Positions 1 through 12,500 of a DNA stretch of 64,000 bases are shown in pieces. Position numbers and translations under genes: made by a program. The DNA comes from Phytophthora hibernalis (taxonomy: Eukaryota; Oomycota; Peronosporomycetes; Peronosporales; Peronosporaceae), in assembly GCA_012656075.1 (NCBI GenBank), contig JAAKBF010000214.1, positions 62,001-126,000 of the forward strand, written 5' to 3'. Numbering within the stretch: position 1 is the stretch's first letter; each line of letters opens with the position of its first letter. Under the pieces are notes generated by a model. It saw only the letters and a program-made list of their open reading frames with translations. It was not told the origin of the DNA and ran no database searches.

Positions 1-1102
1 TTGCACTGCATTTCTGCGTTTCCAGGCTGTAAACAAGACGGTTGTGCTTCAAAATCAAATTTTGGCGTTTAGCACCTGCCTTTTAAGCTTGTAGTTCCGC
101 ATCGTAGTATAGTCGTAATTAGGATAAAATCGAGTTGTAAGGTCTAATATAATAGATTTTTATCGAGCCTTTTGCCAAAATATATGCAAAGCACAATACA
201 AGTACATGTACATGTACACGTACACCGGTAATACATGTAAAAGAAAAGCCGTAGCATAGGACCGCTCAGTATGCAACCCAATCCTTTACAAAAAGGCTCG
301 TGCTAGTGGTACAAAACGAGTCTACTAAAACTTAATATTTGTGCAGGTTATGTATGATTTAGAGTCTTTTCTACATCGTATAAACTTTGAAGTCGCCTGG
401 AGGACGGATGTCATCTTGCTTCAAATCATGAAAGTCGGAGATGCCGACAGGAAAACTACACCCGAGCCTCACCCTTGAAAACCCTGAGAGCGGTGACACA
501 ACCTAAGCCGAGCTAGGTGTGACCCTGCTTGGTCCTGGGTTTAAGCCCGCGTGCTGCGCACACGGATCTTTAAACCGCAGGCGTTGTTTCGGCCTGCCGA
601 GCGAGTTGCTTTCACCCCCTTTATCCCAGGGATGTGTTGTTTTGTACCACTAGTCAGAACCTAACAAAAAGTCAAAAACAAGTCAGGGCCGCCACTCTGC
701 TGCAGCAGCCTAAGTTCTTGTGCGGACCGACGCAAAGGACTGCTCTTCAAGGTCAAGAACCATAGCGCCTAGCCGCAGGTCACGGTGCAGTTCAAGTTAA
801 AGGCGAATGCGTTTCAGTCGACATGCTAATCAAGATGCGCGTGGAAGCGAAGGCTTCATAAGCAGAAAGCGGGTTGATGAAGGCTATGGAGATAGTGAGC
901 GCGGACAACGCTGCACGGTAAACGTGTTGCGTGTGCAGCTTGCGCCATGGACTCCTCTTAGAAGAGTCCTTTGTCTTGCTTGAAGTGACCGCTTGGAGGT
1001 CTGGTCTGAGCAGTTCTCATTGCAGAAGCTCATAATTACAGAAAAAACGATCGTCCGGAAATGTTTAACGCGTATTTAACGTTTTTAGGACTAGAAATGT
1101 AT
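1..1102. other. Intergenic DNA with no recognisable gene
   Basis: AT-rich at the left and mixed at the right. I see no convincing coding sequence. It contains a short run of alternating GTACAT-type sequence near 200-235 and the inverted-repeat element at 303-653, listed separately. From 654 to 1102 I see only low-information sequence. Confidence 0.6.
303..653. repeat. MITE-like element with 15-bp terminal inverted repeats
   Basis: The 15-mer CTAGTGGTACAAAAC at 303-317 recurs as its exact reverse complement at 639-653. The 350-bp interior has no ORF of note but holds GC-rich hairpin-prone sequence at about 480-600. Size and termini fit a non-autonomous DNA transposon; no transposase of its own is visible and the target duplication is not clear. 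Confidence 0.5.
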
Positions 1103-1120
1103 TAAGGAGGGCCCTCCTTA
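1103..1120. other. Perfect 18-bp palindrome upstream of the transposase ORF
   Basis: TAAGGAGGGCCCTCCTTA is a perfect palindrome ending 47 bp before the ATG at 1168. It could be a terminus-proximal or regulatory site of the transposon, or chance; the role is inference only. Confidence 0.4.
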
Positions 1121-1167
1121 GCGATCCAAAAGACATTTCGATTCAATTTGTCCTAAAGCTACTGGGG

Positions 1168-3064
1168 ATGGCAAACGACACGCCACCCGCTGAGTCAATT
1201 GAACGTGTGGGTGATCAGCTTTCCGAATCCATTCTCGACAAGAAGCAAAATAAGGAACTAAAGCAACTGTGTCGAGATCGCGGGCTTGCAATTTCTGGAA
1301 GCAAAAGCGAGTTGGTCAGTCGACTTTTGAGCTCAGACAGCTCGCAGACTAGACAGAAGGGTGTCACTGAAACCCCTGCGGCCGCACTGATTAGTGCATG
1401 GTTCCTCTCCCCAAAGTCGTCGTCAGACATGAAGATTGGCTCAAGAACGAGGAAAATATTAGTTCACGCGTGGGTGGTTTTCTTGATCGGCACTCAAGGT
1501 TTCATATTATTGAAGCAACGTCGTACGGACTACTATGTCGGTACGTTTCGAGGAGTACTTTGGATAATGTTGGCATGAACTCACGGTTGCATTACTGGAG
1601 GCAGACTCGATCAAAAGTATCTCGCGTTTTCAACAGACGACATTGCTCTCGTGGTTCTGCCATCTCGTGAGGGTGCATTTTTCTGTACTCGAATACAAAA
1701 CCAGAACCAGACCGAGCACGATTGCTGCAGAACAAACCCTCGCTGAACGTTGGGGTCGTTTGCAACTTTGAAGTTAGAATGTGAAGCCGATAGTCTTCAT
1801 CTGAAGCAACTGATCCCAGATCAAGGCCATCGGTCCCAGATTCTTCACAACATCATCTGCGCTTCACTTCGAGATGGATTTATCGTATACTCGTCGCCAA
1901 CATCGATTATTCGCGTGGTCCATGTCGTTGTTGGGGATGGCTTTGTGGACGCATACCTCCTTGCATTCGCGGCTGTGAAGGAGGCATGCATGGAGTGGAT
2001 TAATTCTCCCGATATACCAATCCCGCATTTTACAACTGATGAACTTGGTCATTGTGGTGATATATCGACTCTGAAGCAGCATCTCGCGTTGTGGCGCGTA
2101 CTGGTCGCAAAGATCGAAGAGCGTGGTCCACCGCTCCCACCTGCAAAACACATAACCCCCACGGTCATTGCGACGTGGAATCGAGTAAAAGGCGGGATTG
2201 ATGTCTATTCACGCTTTCTAAAAAATGTGAAGTCTGGTCACGAACATTTGCCCCACTTGCGGCAATTTGGCTGCGATTTTTGATGACGCTGGTCTACAAC
2301 GCGTTCCAGAGCACCCAACATCTGCAAGTAAGTCACGTCAACTAACAGCCAGCTCTCTAATCTAATTAATTCTTGCGTCTAATGTCGATACCACAGAGCT
2401 ACTCATTTCTGAAGAATGAGGCGCGTTGCATGTCATACACTGCGTATCAACAGCACAAGAGCGAGGACATTTCGTTTCGTGAATTTTGTCGAGATGCAGC
2501 AAGGTGTTTGCCGATGACATTTGACGAGGAGGACGAGGAACCGAGGCATGCACTATCAGAAATTGATCAAAACACTGCTCGTGAGGAAGAGATGGGCATC
2601 TTGAGTCCACGACCCACTCCTTCGCATATCGAGTGCGTGATCACTTTGATGGTGAAGCTGAATGGAGGAAGTTACGACTGAAAAACAGTGAGAAGCACAA
2701 CGAGGTGGGGTAATGGCATGATCGTTCCATTCGTGAGCGTCGCTAATCTAATGTCACTCGATGAAAGCAGAAATTGCTGCCAGATGGGAAGCAGCGTCGC
2801 TGCATCTTGTGCTGCGAACATGGTCATGAAGAAGAGGATTTCCCACATTCTCGTCTGGGCCACAAGACAAGATATCACTGTCCGTTTTGCAATGTAGTGC
2901 TGCGTCATGCTCGACGCTGGGAGAATGGTGAATCATGCTACGAGCGGTTTCATTCAGCCCCCAAACTACCAAAGGCATGCCAGGATGTACAAGCGGCGAA
3001 GAAGGGAAACAGATTAAGGCTCCACTTCTATCCCGCAAACGATCGAGCTCATCGGCTGAACTAA
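1168..3064 (+). pseudogene. SAP-domain PiggyBac-type transposase, decayed
   Basis: The N-terminal ORF (1168-1578) carries a SAP-type DNA-binding helix pair at about residues 22-55 (NKELKQLCRDRGLAISGSKS, then ELVSRLL). The reading moves to other frames near 1400-1690. The region 1750-2327 matches the C-terminal half of a PiggyBac DDE domain (WNRVKGGIDV motif). A likely intron, GTAAGT...CACAG at 2328-2396, joins ...HLQ to SYSFLKNE. The 3' part (2774-3060) has a PiggyBac-like Cys-rich domain: CILC, then RYHCPFCNV, then CYERFH. At least three frameshifts or stops prevent a single product. It is probably a dead transposase or a domesticated one damaged by indels. The fusion of SAP to PiggyBac is seen directly; the family call rests on motif recognition. 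Confidence 0.6.
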
Positions 3065-3416
3065 ACGAACGAGAGGTAACCAGATATGTTGCGAAGCCAC
3101 TCCGCCGATCGTCGCGGCTGTCGATGAGCGGGACGAATTCGCGAAGCTGAGTAAGATGTTCGCCGTAGCAACTATTTTTATCCTAGCAGATAGGATAAAA
3201 CGGCCTTTGGCGTGAGCATGAGTTGCCCCAGTTGCACTAGCCATAACGCCGTCAATTTTCATGAGCTTCATTTCAAGCCATGTCATCTAGCACATAGCTG
3301 TCTTCTCATCAACATGGTACATCAATTTCGTTCAAAAGACAACTGGTCTGGCGAAGGCAGACGCTCAAAATTTGGTCCTTCCGTTTATCCTACCAAAATA
3401 GCTCACTGGGGTTAAG

Positions 3417-3471
3417 GCAAGTAAAATAACACTCAAATAGAAGGCCACTTAACCACAACCAGTTTTAACAC
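3417..3471 (+). repeat. Dispersed repeat shared with 55672-55725
   Basis: About 45 bp (core AACACTCAAATAGAAGGCC) reappears in inverted orientation at 55672-55725 with few differences. In both places it lies downstream of an ORF (the PiggyBac-type locus here, the minus-strand ORFs of 55762-56473 there), so it may be a shared transposon 3' end. Confidence 0.5.
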
Positions 3472-3499
3472 TTAAAAGTGGAGTAACACAAAAGCAAAG

Positions 3500-5714
3500 A
3501 TGAAAGCGCCCGAGGCGCTGGAGGTGAGCGCGACGTTCCTGCGTGTGGTGTTTGGTGGATCGTCAGCCGCCTACTCGTTACGACTGGGTCAGTCCTGTTC
3601 GTCCGTGGTGGTGGTGCACCTGCTGCTACCGAGTGACAGCTCCTTGCGGTTGTCGTCCGATCGGCTGTGCTTCAGCCCCGAGAACTGCCACCAGCCGCAG
3701 CTCGTGCGCGTGGAGGCGCTCGAGAACTACGTGCAATGGAGCGTCATCACCCACCGCCTCTTCAGCCTCGACAGGAACTACGACCGAGCAGAGGCGCCCA
3801 ATGTCGTCGTGCAGACGGAGGCCACGCCGCTCGAGTGTCCGCTGCTCACGTTCGGAGGCCTCATGACGAAGCGCAAGGCGGCGTCCATGGGCCCCACGCA
3901 GTCCACGAGGCTCGATATTCTGGCAGCCCTCCCATCTGCAACAGAGGACGAAGGTGGGACAGCAGCAGCAGCTCAACCACAGGACGTCTCGTGGTGTATG
4001 AGTCACTTGGCCAGTGGCAATCACTTCTCCGTTGCTGCAGTGGTGCAGTCCAAAGGGGTGACGCTGCTGTCTTGGGGGCTCAACACAAACGGAGAGCTGG
4101 GCAACGGGACGATGACGTCGTCTCCCACCCCCAGCAGGTCGTCACTTTGCCCATGCAGGGCAGCGGGAGCCGCTCACAATAGCGCACGTTTCGTGCGGTA
4201 AGCACCACGTCGCAGTGATCACGGGCCAAGCCAAGCTCTTCACGTGGGGAAACAACAAATACGGACAGCTTGGGCTGGGAGACTTTTGCCTCGAACCCAG
4301 CCCGAGGTAGTGCATTTTGCGCTCGCGACGCTCAGCTCACATCGACGAGCATTGCGCGTCATGCATACGGTGCATCGTGGCGGAAACAACGTCACCCACG
4401 TTGCGTGCGGCGCTGCGCATACGCTTTTGTGACGCACCAGCAGCAGATCCTCGGAATGGGCTACAACCAAGCAGGCCAGTTGGGTGTGGGTCATCGCCTG
4501 CAGCAGCACAAAGGCTGGCGAAGCTGCACGCCGATCGCCGTCGAGTCGCTACGTGACCAGAGCGTTCTTGACCTCGCTGCGGTTCAAAACCACAGCGCCT
4601 GCACGCTTAGCAACGGTGATGTGTACACATGGGGATGTGGTGACGATGGCCGTCTAGGTGATGGTAAACTTGGAGAGGGATTTGCAACGCCTACATTAGT
4701 CACACTGTTGAAGGAGGTCTCCGTCCGCGCTCGGGCAGTCCGCTGCGGGGCGCGACACATGGCAGTGATTTCTGACAGTGACTTGCTGTACATGTGGGGC
4801 GCCAACGACTTTGGCCAACTTGGTTGTAGGGACAAGAAGCCACGCTCACGACCATTATTGCTGACCACCCCAGCGCTACTCGCAGGGGAGTAGAGGACGT
4901 CACTCTGGGTGAGTTTCACACATCATGCGTGACATCTACAGGAAAAGCCTACACGTGGGGTTGAATCTCAGGGACAATAGTGCGCTTATCGGCTCGCACG
5001 ATACGCCTCAAATGATTGTTTTGCCTGACAAGGAGCGAGTGAGGAAAATCTCGTGTGGGTGGACTCATACCAATATCGTGACGCACATCAGTACCGAGGA
5101 GGCTAGCGCCTCGGGACAAGGGACTAATTTCGACAGGAAAACGGAGCGCGAACGATTACTTCAACGCAAAGCCGAGGTGGTGCGCTGGAAAGCTTTCGTG
5201 TCGACTGCCATGCCGTCTTCTTCACACAAACTCACACAAGAAGTTCGCCTGGATACACGAAAAGGTTTGCCAATGGAGGATGCTGTCACTGAGACAAATC
5301 AGTTGTCAAGTAGCCATGCAAATGGGTCCGACACGTTCGATCATGTTGGGCATACCGAGTCACAACTGGCGTTGAAGAAGGTTGTTGTTGCCTACATCGA
5401 TCAGGCCATGAAGGAGGCGGGGAACGATGTGACTCGCCTTATCAGTACTGCTCGCAGAAACATCATCAGGTACGTTGTGCGTGTACCAATTAGCAATTCC
5501 TAGCTCTACGATCCTGTTCCAATCGGTATGTCATTCCAGGAGTGCAAAAGCAAACGCGATGTCAACGGGTCGTCGAGATCGGAACGTCATTCACTTCAAC
5601 GCCAAGGAATATTTTATCGAAATCAACTGCGACCACCTGAGCTACCAGAAGCAACAGGGCACTCTCCTACGTCGCATCGCAAGATTTGGAGTGGACCCGC
5701 TGGAGCGTCTCTAA
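3500..5714 (+). CDS. RCC1-repeat (beta-propeller) protein, frameshifted in this sequence
   Basis: At least six RCC1-type blade signatures are readable in order: LLSWGLNTNGELGNGT, LFTWGNNKYGQLGLGD, ILGMGYNQAGQLGVGH, VYTWGCGDDGRLGDGK, LYMWGANDFGQLGCRD and the damaged AYTWGLNLRD. They are spread over several frames, with single-base shifts near 4130, 4155, 4315, 4430, 4890 and 4960. An intron at 5470-5539 (GTACGT...TTCCAG) joins NIIR to SAKANAMS, and this frame ends with TAA at 5714. RCC1 propellers serve as guanine-exchange or protein-binding platforms; this one has a long non-repeat N-terminus (about 190 residues) and cannot be assigned to a subfamily. The start at 3500 is the first ATG of the open frame. 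A Ser/Pro-rich frame continues to 6028 and may belong to the same gene. Confidence 0.75.
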
Positions 5715-6577
5715 ACGAGTGTACTCTGGTGTCGGTATCTACCACTTTTCGCCCCAAGCCACCTCTGTCGAGTTCGCCAACTTCAATTTTGCCCAAACCA
5801 AATGATCAGAAGCGAGGACGAGATGCCGTGTCCACTTCCATTAGTGGCCCTAGCGTCCCTGATGAAGGCCCCACCTTCACGCACAATGCGCGTACTCCGA
5901 CCTTCAAACGGACAGTAAATCCGTCACCTAGAAGTCACGCGACTTCTTTTGAGGCGTTGATGCATCAGCCTTCGTACTCGATCACCCAGGGAGCACTTGC
6001 ATCCGCCCGATTTCGTCCCCAGAGGTAGTAGTGACCGAAAACGCAATTTTGGCAGCACCTGGCGTTCGAATACTCCGAAGTAGTCGTCAATAAACTAGCC
6101 CTGCTGCTCGAGATCTGCTTTCAACGAAGTGAGTACCGGTATGGTGAAGAATCCTTCAATTGGCACTGCGGTAACAAGGCTAAAAAAGCGTTTTGTAACT
6201 TCCCCACAAGGGCGACCCTGCACTCGGACGGCATTCGTGATTCATTACTGGAGCAGGCCTGCCTCGAATGGCGGACGCGTATCGGGCGAACGCGCCGACG
6301 TCCAACTCGACAAAGGCGGTCTACGGTATAAAGGGAAGACTACATGCTCGGCAAGCTCCAAGAACCAGCATCCACCAGGAACTTCTGTACTACCTCGAAT
6401 CGATTGCCGCGGAGACTTGCCACAGAAATTTCCTGCTGCAAATTCGACAACGAATGGCAGTTTATCCATTCAGCTCCTACCTCGACGACCATCAAACAAA
6501 GAGACATCAACTAGTGAGGACAGCTCCCCAACCTTCCACGGAGACGAGTTAGATGGACCCCCAGCTAAATCGGCCTG
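5715..6577 (+). other. Coding-like link between the RCC1 gene and the coiled-coil gene
   Basis: Open, coding-like frames continue without a clear gap: a Ser/Pro-rich stretch to 6028, then in the same frame after three stops a segment LAFEYSEVVVNKLALLLEI at about 6059-6115, and a basic Ser-rich stretch to about 6550. Either these are the damaged 5' exons of the coiled-coil gene or the two genes are one. No promoter or terminator is recognisable. Confidence 0.4.
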
Positions 6578-9500
6578 GTGCACTCCTCGAGGAGCCGCTC
6601 CAGAACTTCTCACGGGGTCGCAGGTTGCGTCGTTTTTCACGGAAACAGTGGGTATGACGATCACTCTGTGGTTAAGCCCACTCCACTGCGTCTTCAGTCG
6701 GTGGAAGACAGTATTACTGCAAATGAAAAGCGGTATCGTGTCGATATGGAACACCTTGTGTCCAATAATGACAAGTTTTTCGAGATCTCCGGATCAGCGA
6801 ACCAGCACCTGGAACACATGCAAACCCATTTGCCGAACGTTTCTGAGGCATTCGAACAGACATCGTACGTTGAGTTATGTTTGCATTTGTTATTTCTACT
6901 ACTGTAGTACTTCATATTTACCGTTATTCATTTTTACAACAGATCAACCTTGGAGAGTTTATCATCAAATATCGCTACGCTCCACCAGCAGCACGAAAAC
7001 GCTAAAGAAGAAATGTACGGGTGGTTTTACTCACTATTCACTTGATGTTGGAAAGAAATCTTGACGTATCTTCACTACCGCTGTTTGTTTGCTGTAGGGC
7101 AAATCAGTTTGAAGACGCAATGAATAATAATGCAGATGAAATGGTAGCTCTATCGGAGGCTCATGCTGCCGAGAAGACCGAGCTAATTCAAACTCACGAG
7201 CATGAGCGCCAGGAGGCGGAAAGTTTCTTCCGTGACAAAGTGGCGAATCTGGAGGACAGGTACAATCGAACCGAGAAAACTTACTTGGATGAACTACAAG
7301 CGCTTCGACAGACTTCCGCCTATGAGATGCAGACACTTCACGAGTCATATCGAGCAGAAAGGGTGAAACAAGAGCGATTTGCTCGGGCTGAAATCGAAGC
7401 ACTCCAGACAAAGGACAGGAAGAGCTCGAAGATCTACGATCGAGCTCACAATCAGCGTATCAAGATCTGCTAGGGCGTTCACAGGCGGAATTTGCAGATC
7501 ATCAGCGCACTGCAACAGAAGAACTAGCATCGGTGAAAAAAACATTGGCCACTGAGATTATGACGCTCAAGCAGAACTCAGCAGCAAATCTTGCCGCATT
7601 GGGTAACAGATCGACGCGCGAGCTGCAGGAACTCCGAGAACAAAGTGAGAAAGCTCTTCAAAAGCTGAGGAATTTCTACCTGAAAGAACGTGCACAACTG
7701 CTTGAAAGGGCTTCAGAGGAAATGTCACGCCTGACCATGCTCGAGATCGACCAGTCCACACGAATGGAAAATCGACGGGTTCGTGAAACAAAGCTTTACG
7801 TGAAGATCTTGACGCTACCAGGTCAAATTATTCCACACGTATTCAAGAGCTTCATCGGCGCTATACTTCTGAGCTTGAGGTCCTAAAAGCTACGTCGGAA
7901 GGCGAGAAGATCTTGCTGCTACAAACACACACCTCCGAGATTGAAAACTTTCGTGCTGCTGCTGCTCAGGAGCTCTCACAGACGATATCGTCCTATGAGG
8001 ACAGATTGAGATTCGTGTCTGAAGGGCATACAGCAGAAGTGGCTCACAACAAGATTGAAGTAATCCAGGCTAGAGATGCTCTGCTCGCCAAGTACGAAGC
8101 GGACCTGGCATCTCTACAGAATGATCGAGCACGAGAAAAGATGCCTTGATTCTTCATTACGAGACTGAGCTTGAAGCCTTCAGGCAAACTAGCAGAGCAG
8201 AGCAAGACAATGATACAAAGCTTCACGAAACGCAAGTTGTACAACTTCGAGAGGCACATTCGTCAAGAGTGTTGGCTTTGGAGATGTCTATGCGAGATCT
8301 AAGCAAGCAGGCCGAGGATACAATACGCGAAAAAGATGGTGAACTGGAAAACAGACAAGGTTGTATCGATGTGCTGGAAGCCAGCGAGATTTCTTTGCAA
8401 CATCATCATAAACTGTTTGCTGAGCGATCTCTGGAGCTCGTCGAACAGAAGAACATGGCACTCTGCGAGCTCGAGAGCGAAATTTCGCGTCTTGGTCAAA
8501 TGAACGTGGACAAAGATTCGATGCTAGATGATATTAACCGCGCACTGAAGGTGGCCGAAGAAGACCTCCAGGTCAAAGCAAACACCATTCTGGAGCTCAC
8601 GTTTGTCATTAAAAGCCGTGACGATGAGGTCGAGAAACTGCGCATTGCGTTGCTGGATACTGTTCAAACGGTGAGCACGAAAACTGACATACTGGAGCTG
8701 ACTGCGGAAACGTTATCTTCGAAAGCGAAAGAGCTGGAAGCTACGAAAAATGCTTTACGTTTAGAGTCGGGTAGGCTATCCATGGCAGAGGAGTCGATGC
8801 ACCAAAAGGAAGGGATACTCGAAAACACAGAACTGAAAATGGAGAGTATGCGGCTCAACATGGAAAACTTGCGCTTGGAGATGAAGCGAATGCAAATGGA
8901 CATGAAGTTGCAGTTGGAGCACACGGAAGGCGAAATTGATTTGAAAAATGGAGAGATCCGTCGTCTCCACGGCAGTCAAAGTGAGTTGAAGCAGAAAAAT
9001 GATTTCTGTCAACAAACTATCGAGAGGCTGGAGATGTCACTTGCATATGCTCAGCGACAGGGAGAGGAGGCTCAGCGTCGCATCGAATTACAACGACTAG
9101 AAGCTACGCAAGCAGTTGACGAGATGACGAAAGTTTGTGATGAATTGTTGGCTAAAGAACAGGAATTTGTTATCATGAAAAGAGAAAAGCAGGTGATCTC
9201 ATCGGAGAAGCAACGACTGCAAATCCAATTCAACAACTTGACGCGTTTGTCCCAAACACTTCACGAGAAAGTGGAGCTCCACGCAATGCAAGCAGAAGAG
9301 ATTCAAGGTCAGTATCAGAAGATGCTAGTGGATAGCTCTGCTCAAAAGATAAACGCATACAATCGGAGAAGCACCTTCTCATACTGGAGCTATCAGCGGC
9401 AAAAGACATGATTCAACACTTAGACGGTGTCGGAGAGCGGTTGGGTAAGACCACGTTGAAACTGGAGACTGTGACAAGCGAGAAGCAGCGTCTTGAGGGA

Positions 9501-12500
9501 AGTCGAGATACTCGAAAAGACTTTGAAGGACTATGAGGACATGGACCGATTACTTTCTGCTGCAAATGAAGACATTCGGCAGAAAAATGCGCTTGTTGAA
9601 GACAAGGTACACGAGCTCGCACAGCTCAACGAGCAGCTTCAAAAATCTGAGAAAGAAGCACGCCACAAGTTTGAAGTGTCGCGGATGGAGGTTGAGGACG
9701 CCATAAGCAATGCGCATCGACTGGCGTGCAGCAAGGACGAAATAAGTCAAATTAACGAGAACATTAAGTCGAGTCTTTTAAATCTTCGCATCGAAAAAGA
9801 GCAATTGATACTCTACCTTGGGCAAGAAGATGAAGGTCATGAGTGACGCCGAGAAGCTCCAAGAAAAAGTGGCAGGATTGCGGAAAGACGATGCTCGAGC
9901 TGATAGCGAACTAAGCGACCTGCATCCTTCTCTGACCGAAAAGAAGAAGGAACTTGCTGACTTGCAAGAAAACTTAGGTGGGCAGACAGCGGGCGCGCGT
10001 AAGATCAAAAGAAATCTGGATACGCATACCAACTCTCACACTGATCTTCAAGCACAATTTGCCTGTTTAAGCAATCAACAAGACAGGGAAAATCAAGAGC
10101 ACCTGAGATCGATTCAGTCACTACAAGAAAACCTGGGAAACAAAGCCAAGGAAAGTGAGTCATTGCAGCAGTTTCTCGATATTCAACGTCATGAAATTGA
10201 CCTGTTGATGGTGCAGCACGATAGCCAAGTTGTGCAATTGACTGATGGTCACCGCAATGAAGCTGTACAGCTGATTGGGAGCCGCCGTGCGCTTCTTGCT
10301 CAGCTGACTGAAGATAACGTTAACCACGTCGCTAAGCTGACCCAGGCCAACAACACACTAGTCACCCTGTTGAAGGATGATCATCTCCACCAGATCAATC
10401 AACTGACCTTGGACAACATGATCCAAATCTCCCAGTTGAAGAAAGACCATCTCAGCGAAATGAACCAACTGACCGGAGAGCATCAAGCTGATGTTGCTCA
10501 AATATCTGTTCAAAGTGTTCAAGTGATGAAAAAGCATCGAAGTGAAGTTGATCGACTGTCCGTCCAACTCACGCAGTTGACAGAAAATCATCGTAGCGAG
10601 ATTGTTCGACTATCCGAGGATCACCGTGGTGACATGACTCGGCTAAAGGAAAGTCACCTAGGCCAGATCAACCAGCTCACAGATGATCTCCACTACCAGG
10701 TTTCTGAGATGACGGTAGATCGGCTTATCCAAATAACCGAGCAGACCGAAGACCATCGTACTGAAGTTGCTAGACTGAAGGGAGATCGTGATAACGAAGT
10801 TGGTCGGTTAACCGAAGATCACTACAGCCAAAGCGCTCACCTCACTGGAGATCATCCCACGGAGGTTGCACGTCTGGTTGAAGAGCAGCATCACAAAACT
10901 GCTGTACTCAAGAAAACCCACCGAGTTGAAGTCGACCGATTGACTGATGACGATCACAACCTTCAGGTATCTGGGCTAACAGTGGATCGACTTAGTGGAA
11001 TCACTGAGCAGATTGAGGAACATCGTAGTGAAGTCGCTAGACTTGAGCGAGATCGCAAGAACGAACGTGCTAGGCTAACTGAAGCTCAACAGGGTCAAGT
11101 ATCTCTACTGACAGAAGGGCGTCTTCGCCAGTTCTCGACGCTGTCAGAAGAGCAAATCAACCCGATTACAAAGCTGCTAGGGGATCAACGTAGCGAAATT
11201 GATCGTCTCAAAAGGAAACACGTTGATGAAATTGCAAGTCTGAAAGGGAATCATCGCGGTGAAGTGGCTCAACTTCTTGGCGCTCCTCCAAACTATGTGA
11301 ATCAGTTGCACGCCGAGCACAACGATGGCTTTGGTCTTTTACAGGAGGAGTACGAACTAAAGCTGAAGGAGATCAACGCGAACTTTGCAAATAAGAGCAT
11401 CAAAGAGCACACAGTCGCCAGTCACGTTGAGCTCGCAAAGAAAGGGTTGCGTCTACAACAACAAGATAAGACTCGTGCTTTGAATCAGCAAACAATTTTA
11501 TTTCGGCAAGCTGCAGACGAGCAAGTGCGTGCAGTCTGTGCGCACTCATTGGAAATGATGGCAATTCGCGTAGTACACCAACAAGAAATTTCTTCGATGA
11601 AGGAACACGCGACACAAGCCGAGCGATTTTATTGCGTGAAACTCACCGCGATCCAGGCACACAATTCTCAACTGGAAACAGAACTCGCTCAAATGACCGA
11701 AAACGTGAAGAAAATGGGGGCAGAACATGCTCAATCCATGAAGGATATGATTCATAGGCATGCATCAGAGACAGAAGCAGCTGGCCAACTCGGTGATGAC
11801 CGATATAAGCAGATCATCGCAGACCACAAAAAGGCGATAGACAAATTCCATGAGACTTTCGACCAAAACACAGAGCTTCTGCGTCTGCGTCTCACAGAGG
11901 ATCATCTGACGAAAGTGAATGATCTGCTTGAGATATCCCGAGTTGAGGACGTGCAGCATGTAGCAACTCTGACTGCTCTCCGTGAAGAGTTGAGCAACAA
12001 GTCAAACACTGTGGAAAATGTGGAGGCTGTCGTGGTGGCTTTGAAAGCAGAAATCGGCGAGCTACAGACACAGTTACAGGATACAAAGCAAAAATATTGG
12101 AGCGTGAAGCTGATGTAGCGGCGAAGAACACTACAATCGACAACGTCCTCAAAGGTAGGCTGGGCTGTAAGACTGATTGGCTAAAGGTAGATGGACTTAC
12201 GACTTTCTTTGCTTCTCTATACCCAACGCAGAGCTCAATCTCCTGATGGAGACAACCAAAAGTACACAACCCAGCGAAAAACTTGTTGCTTTGATTCGCC
12301 AGCAGTTAGAGACGCACATGATGGAAGTTTATCACGTGGGGTTGAATGGCCTCTCGGGGTTTGTGCTAGAAGAAGAGAGCGACCTGCTGGGTTGTTTAAA
12401 GGAGCTCTTCGCAATCCGGTGCTATCGAGGTGTAGCCCGACCAGGACAAAATGGAAATCCAGAATCAAACAAAGCTGTGACTAGTGTAGATGATGTTCGT

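Noticed and set aside
480..600. tRNA-like hairpin region with a T-arm-like GGGTTTAAGCCC
   Set aside because: No acceptor stem, D-arm or anticodon arm can be built around it; it lies inside the MITE-like element.
3543..4182. Alternative Arg-rich frames over the start of the RCC1 gene
   Set aside because: Only the frame beginning at 3500 reaches an RCC1 blade; the others are GC-rich shadows.
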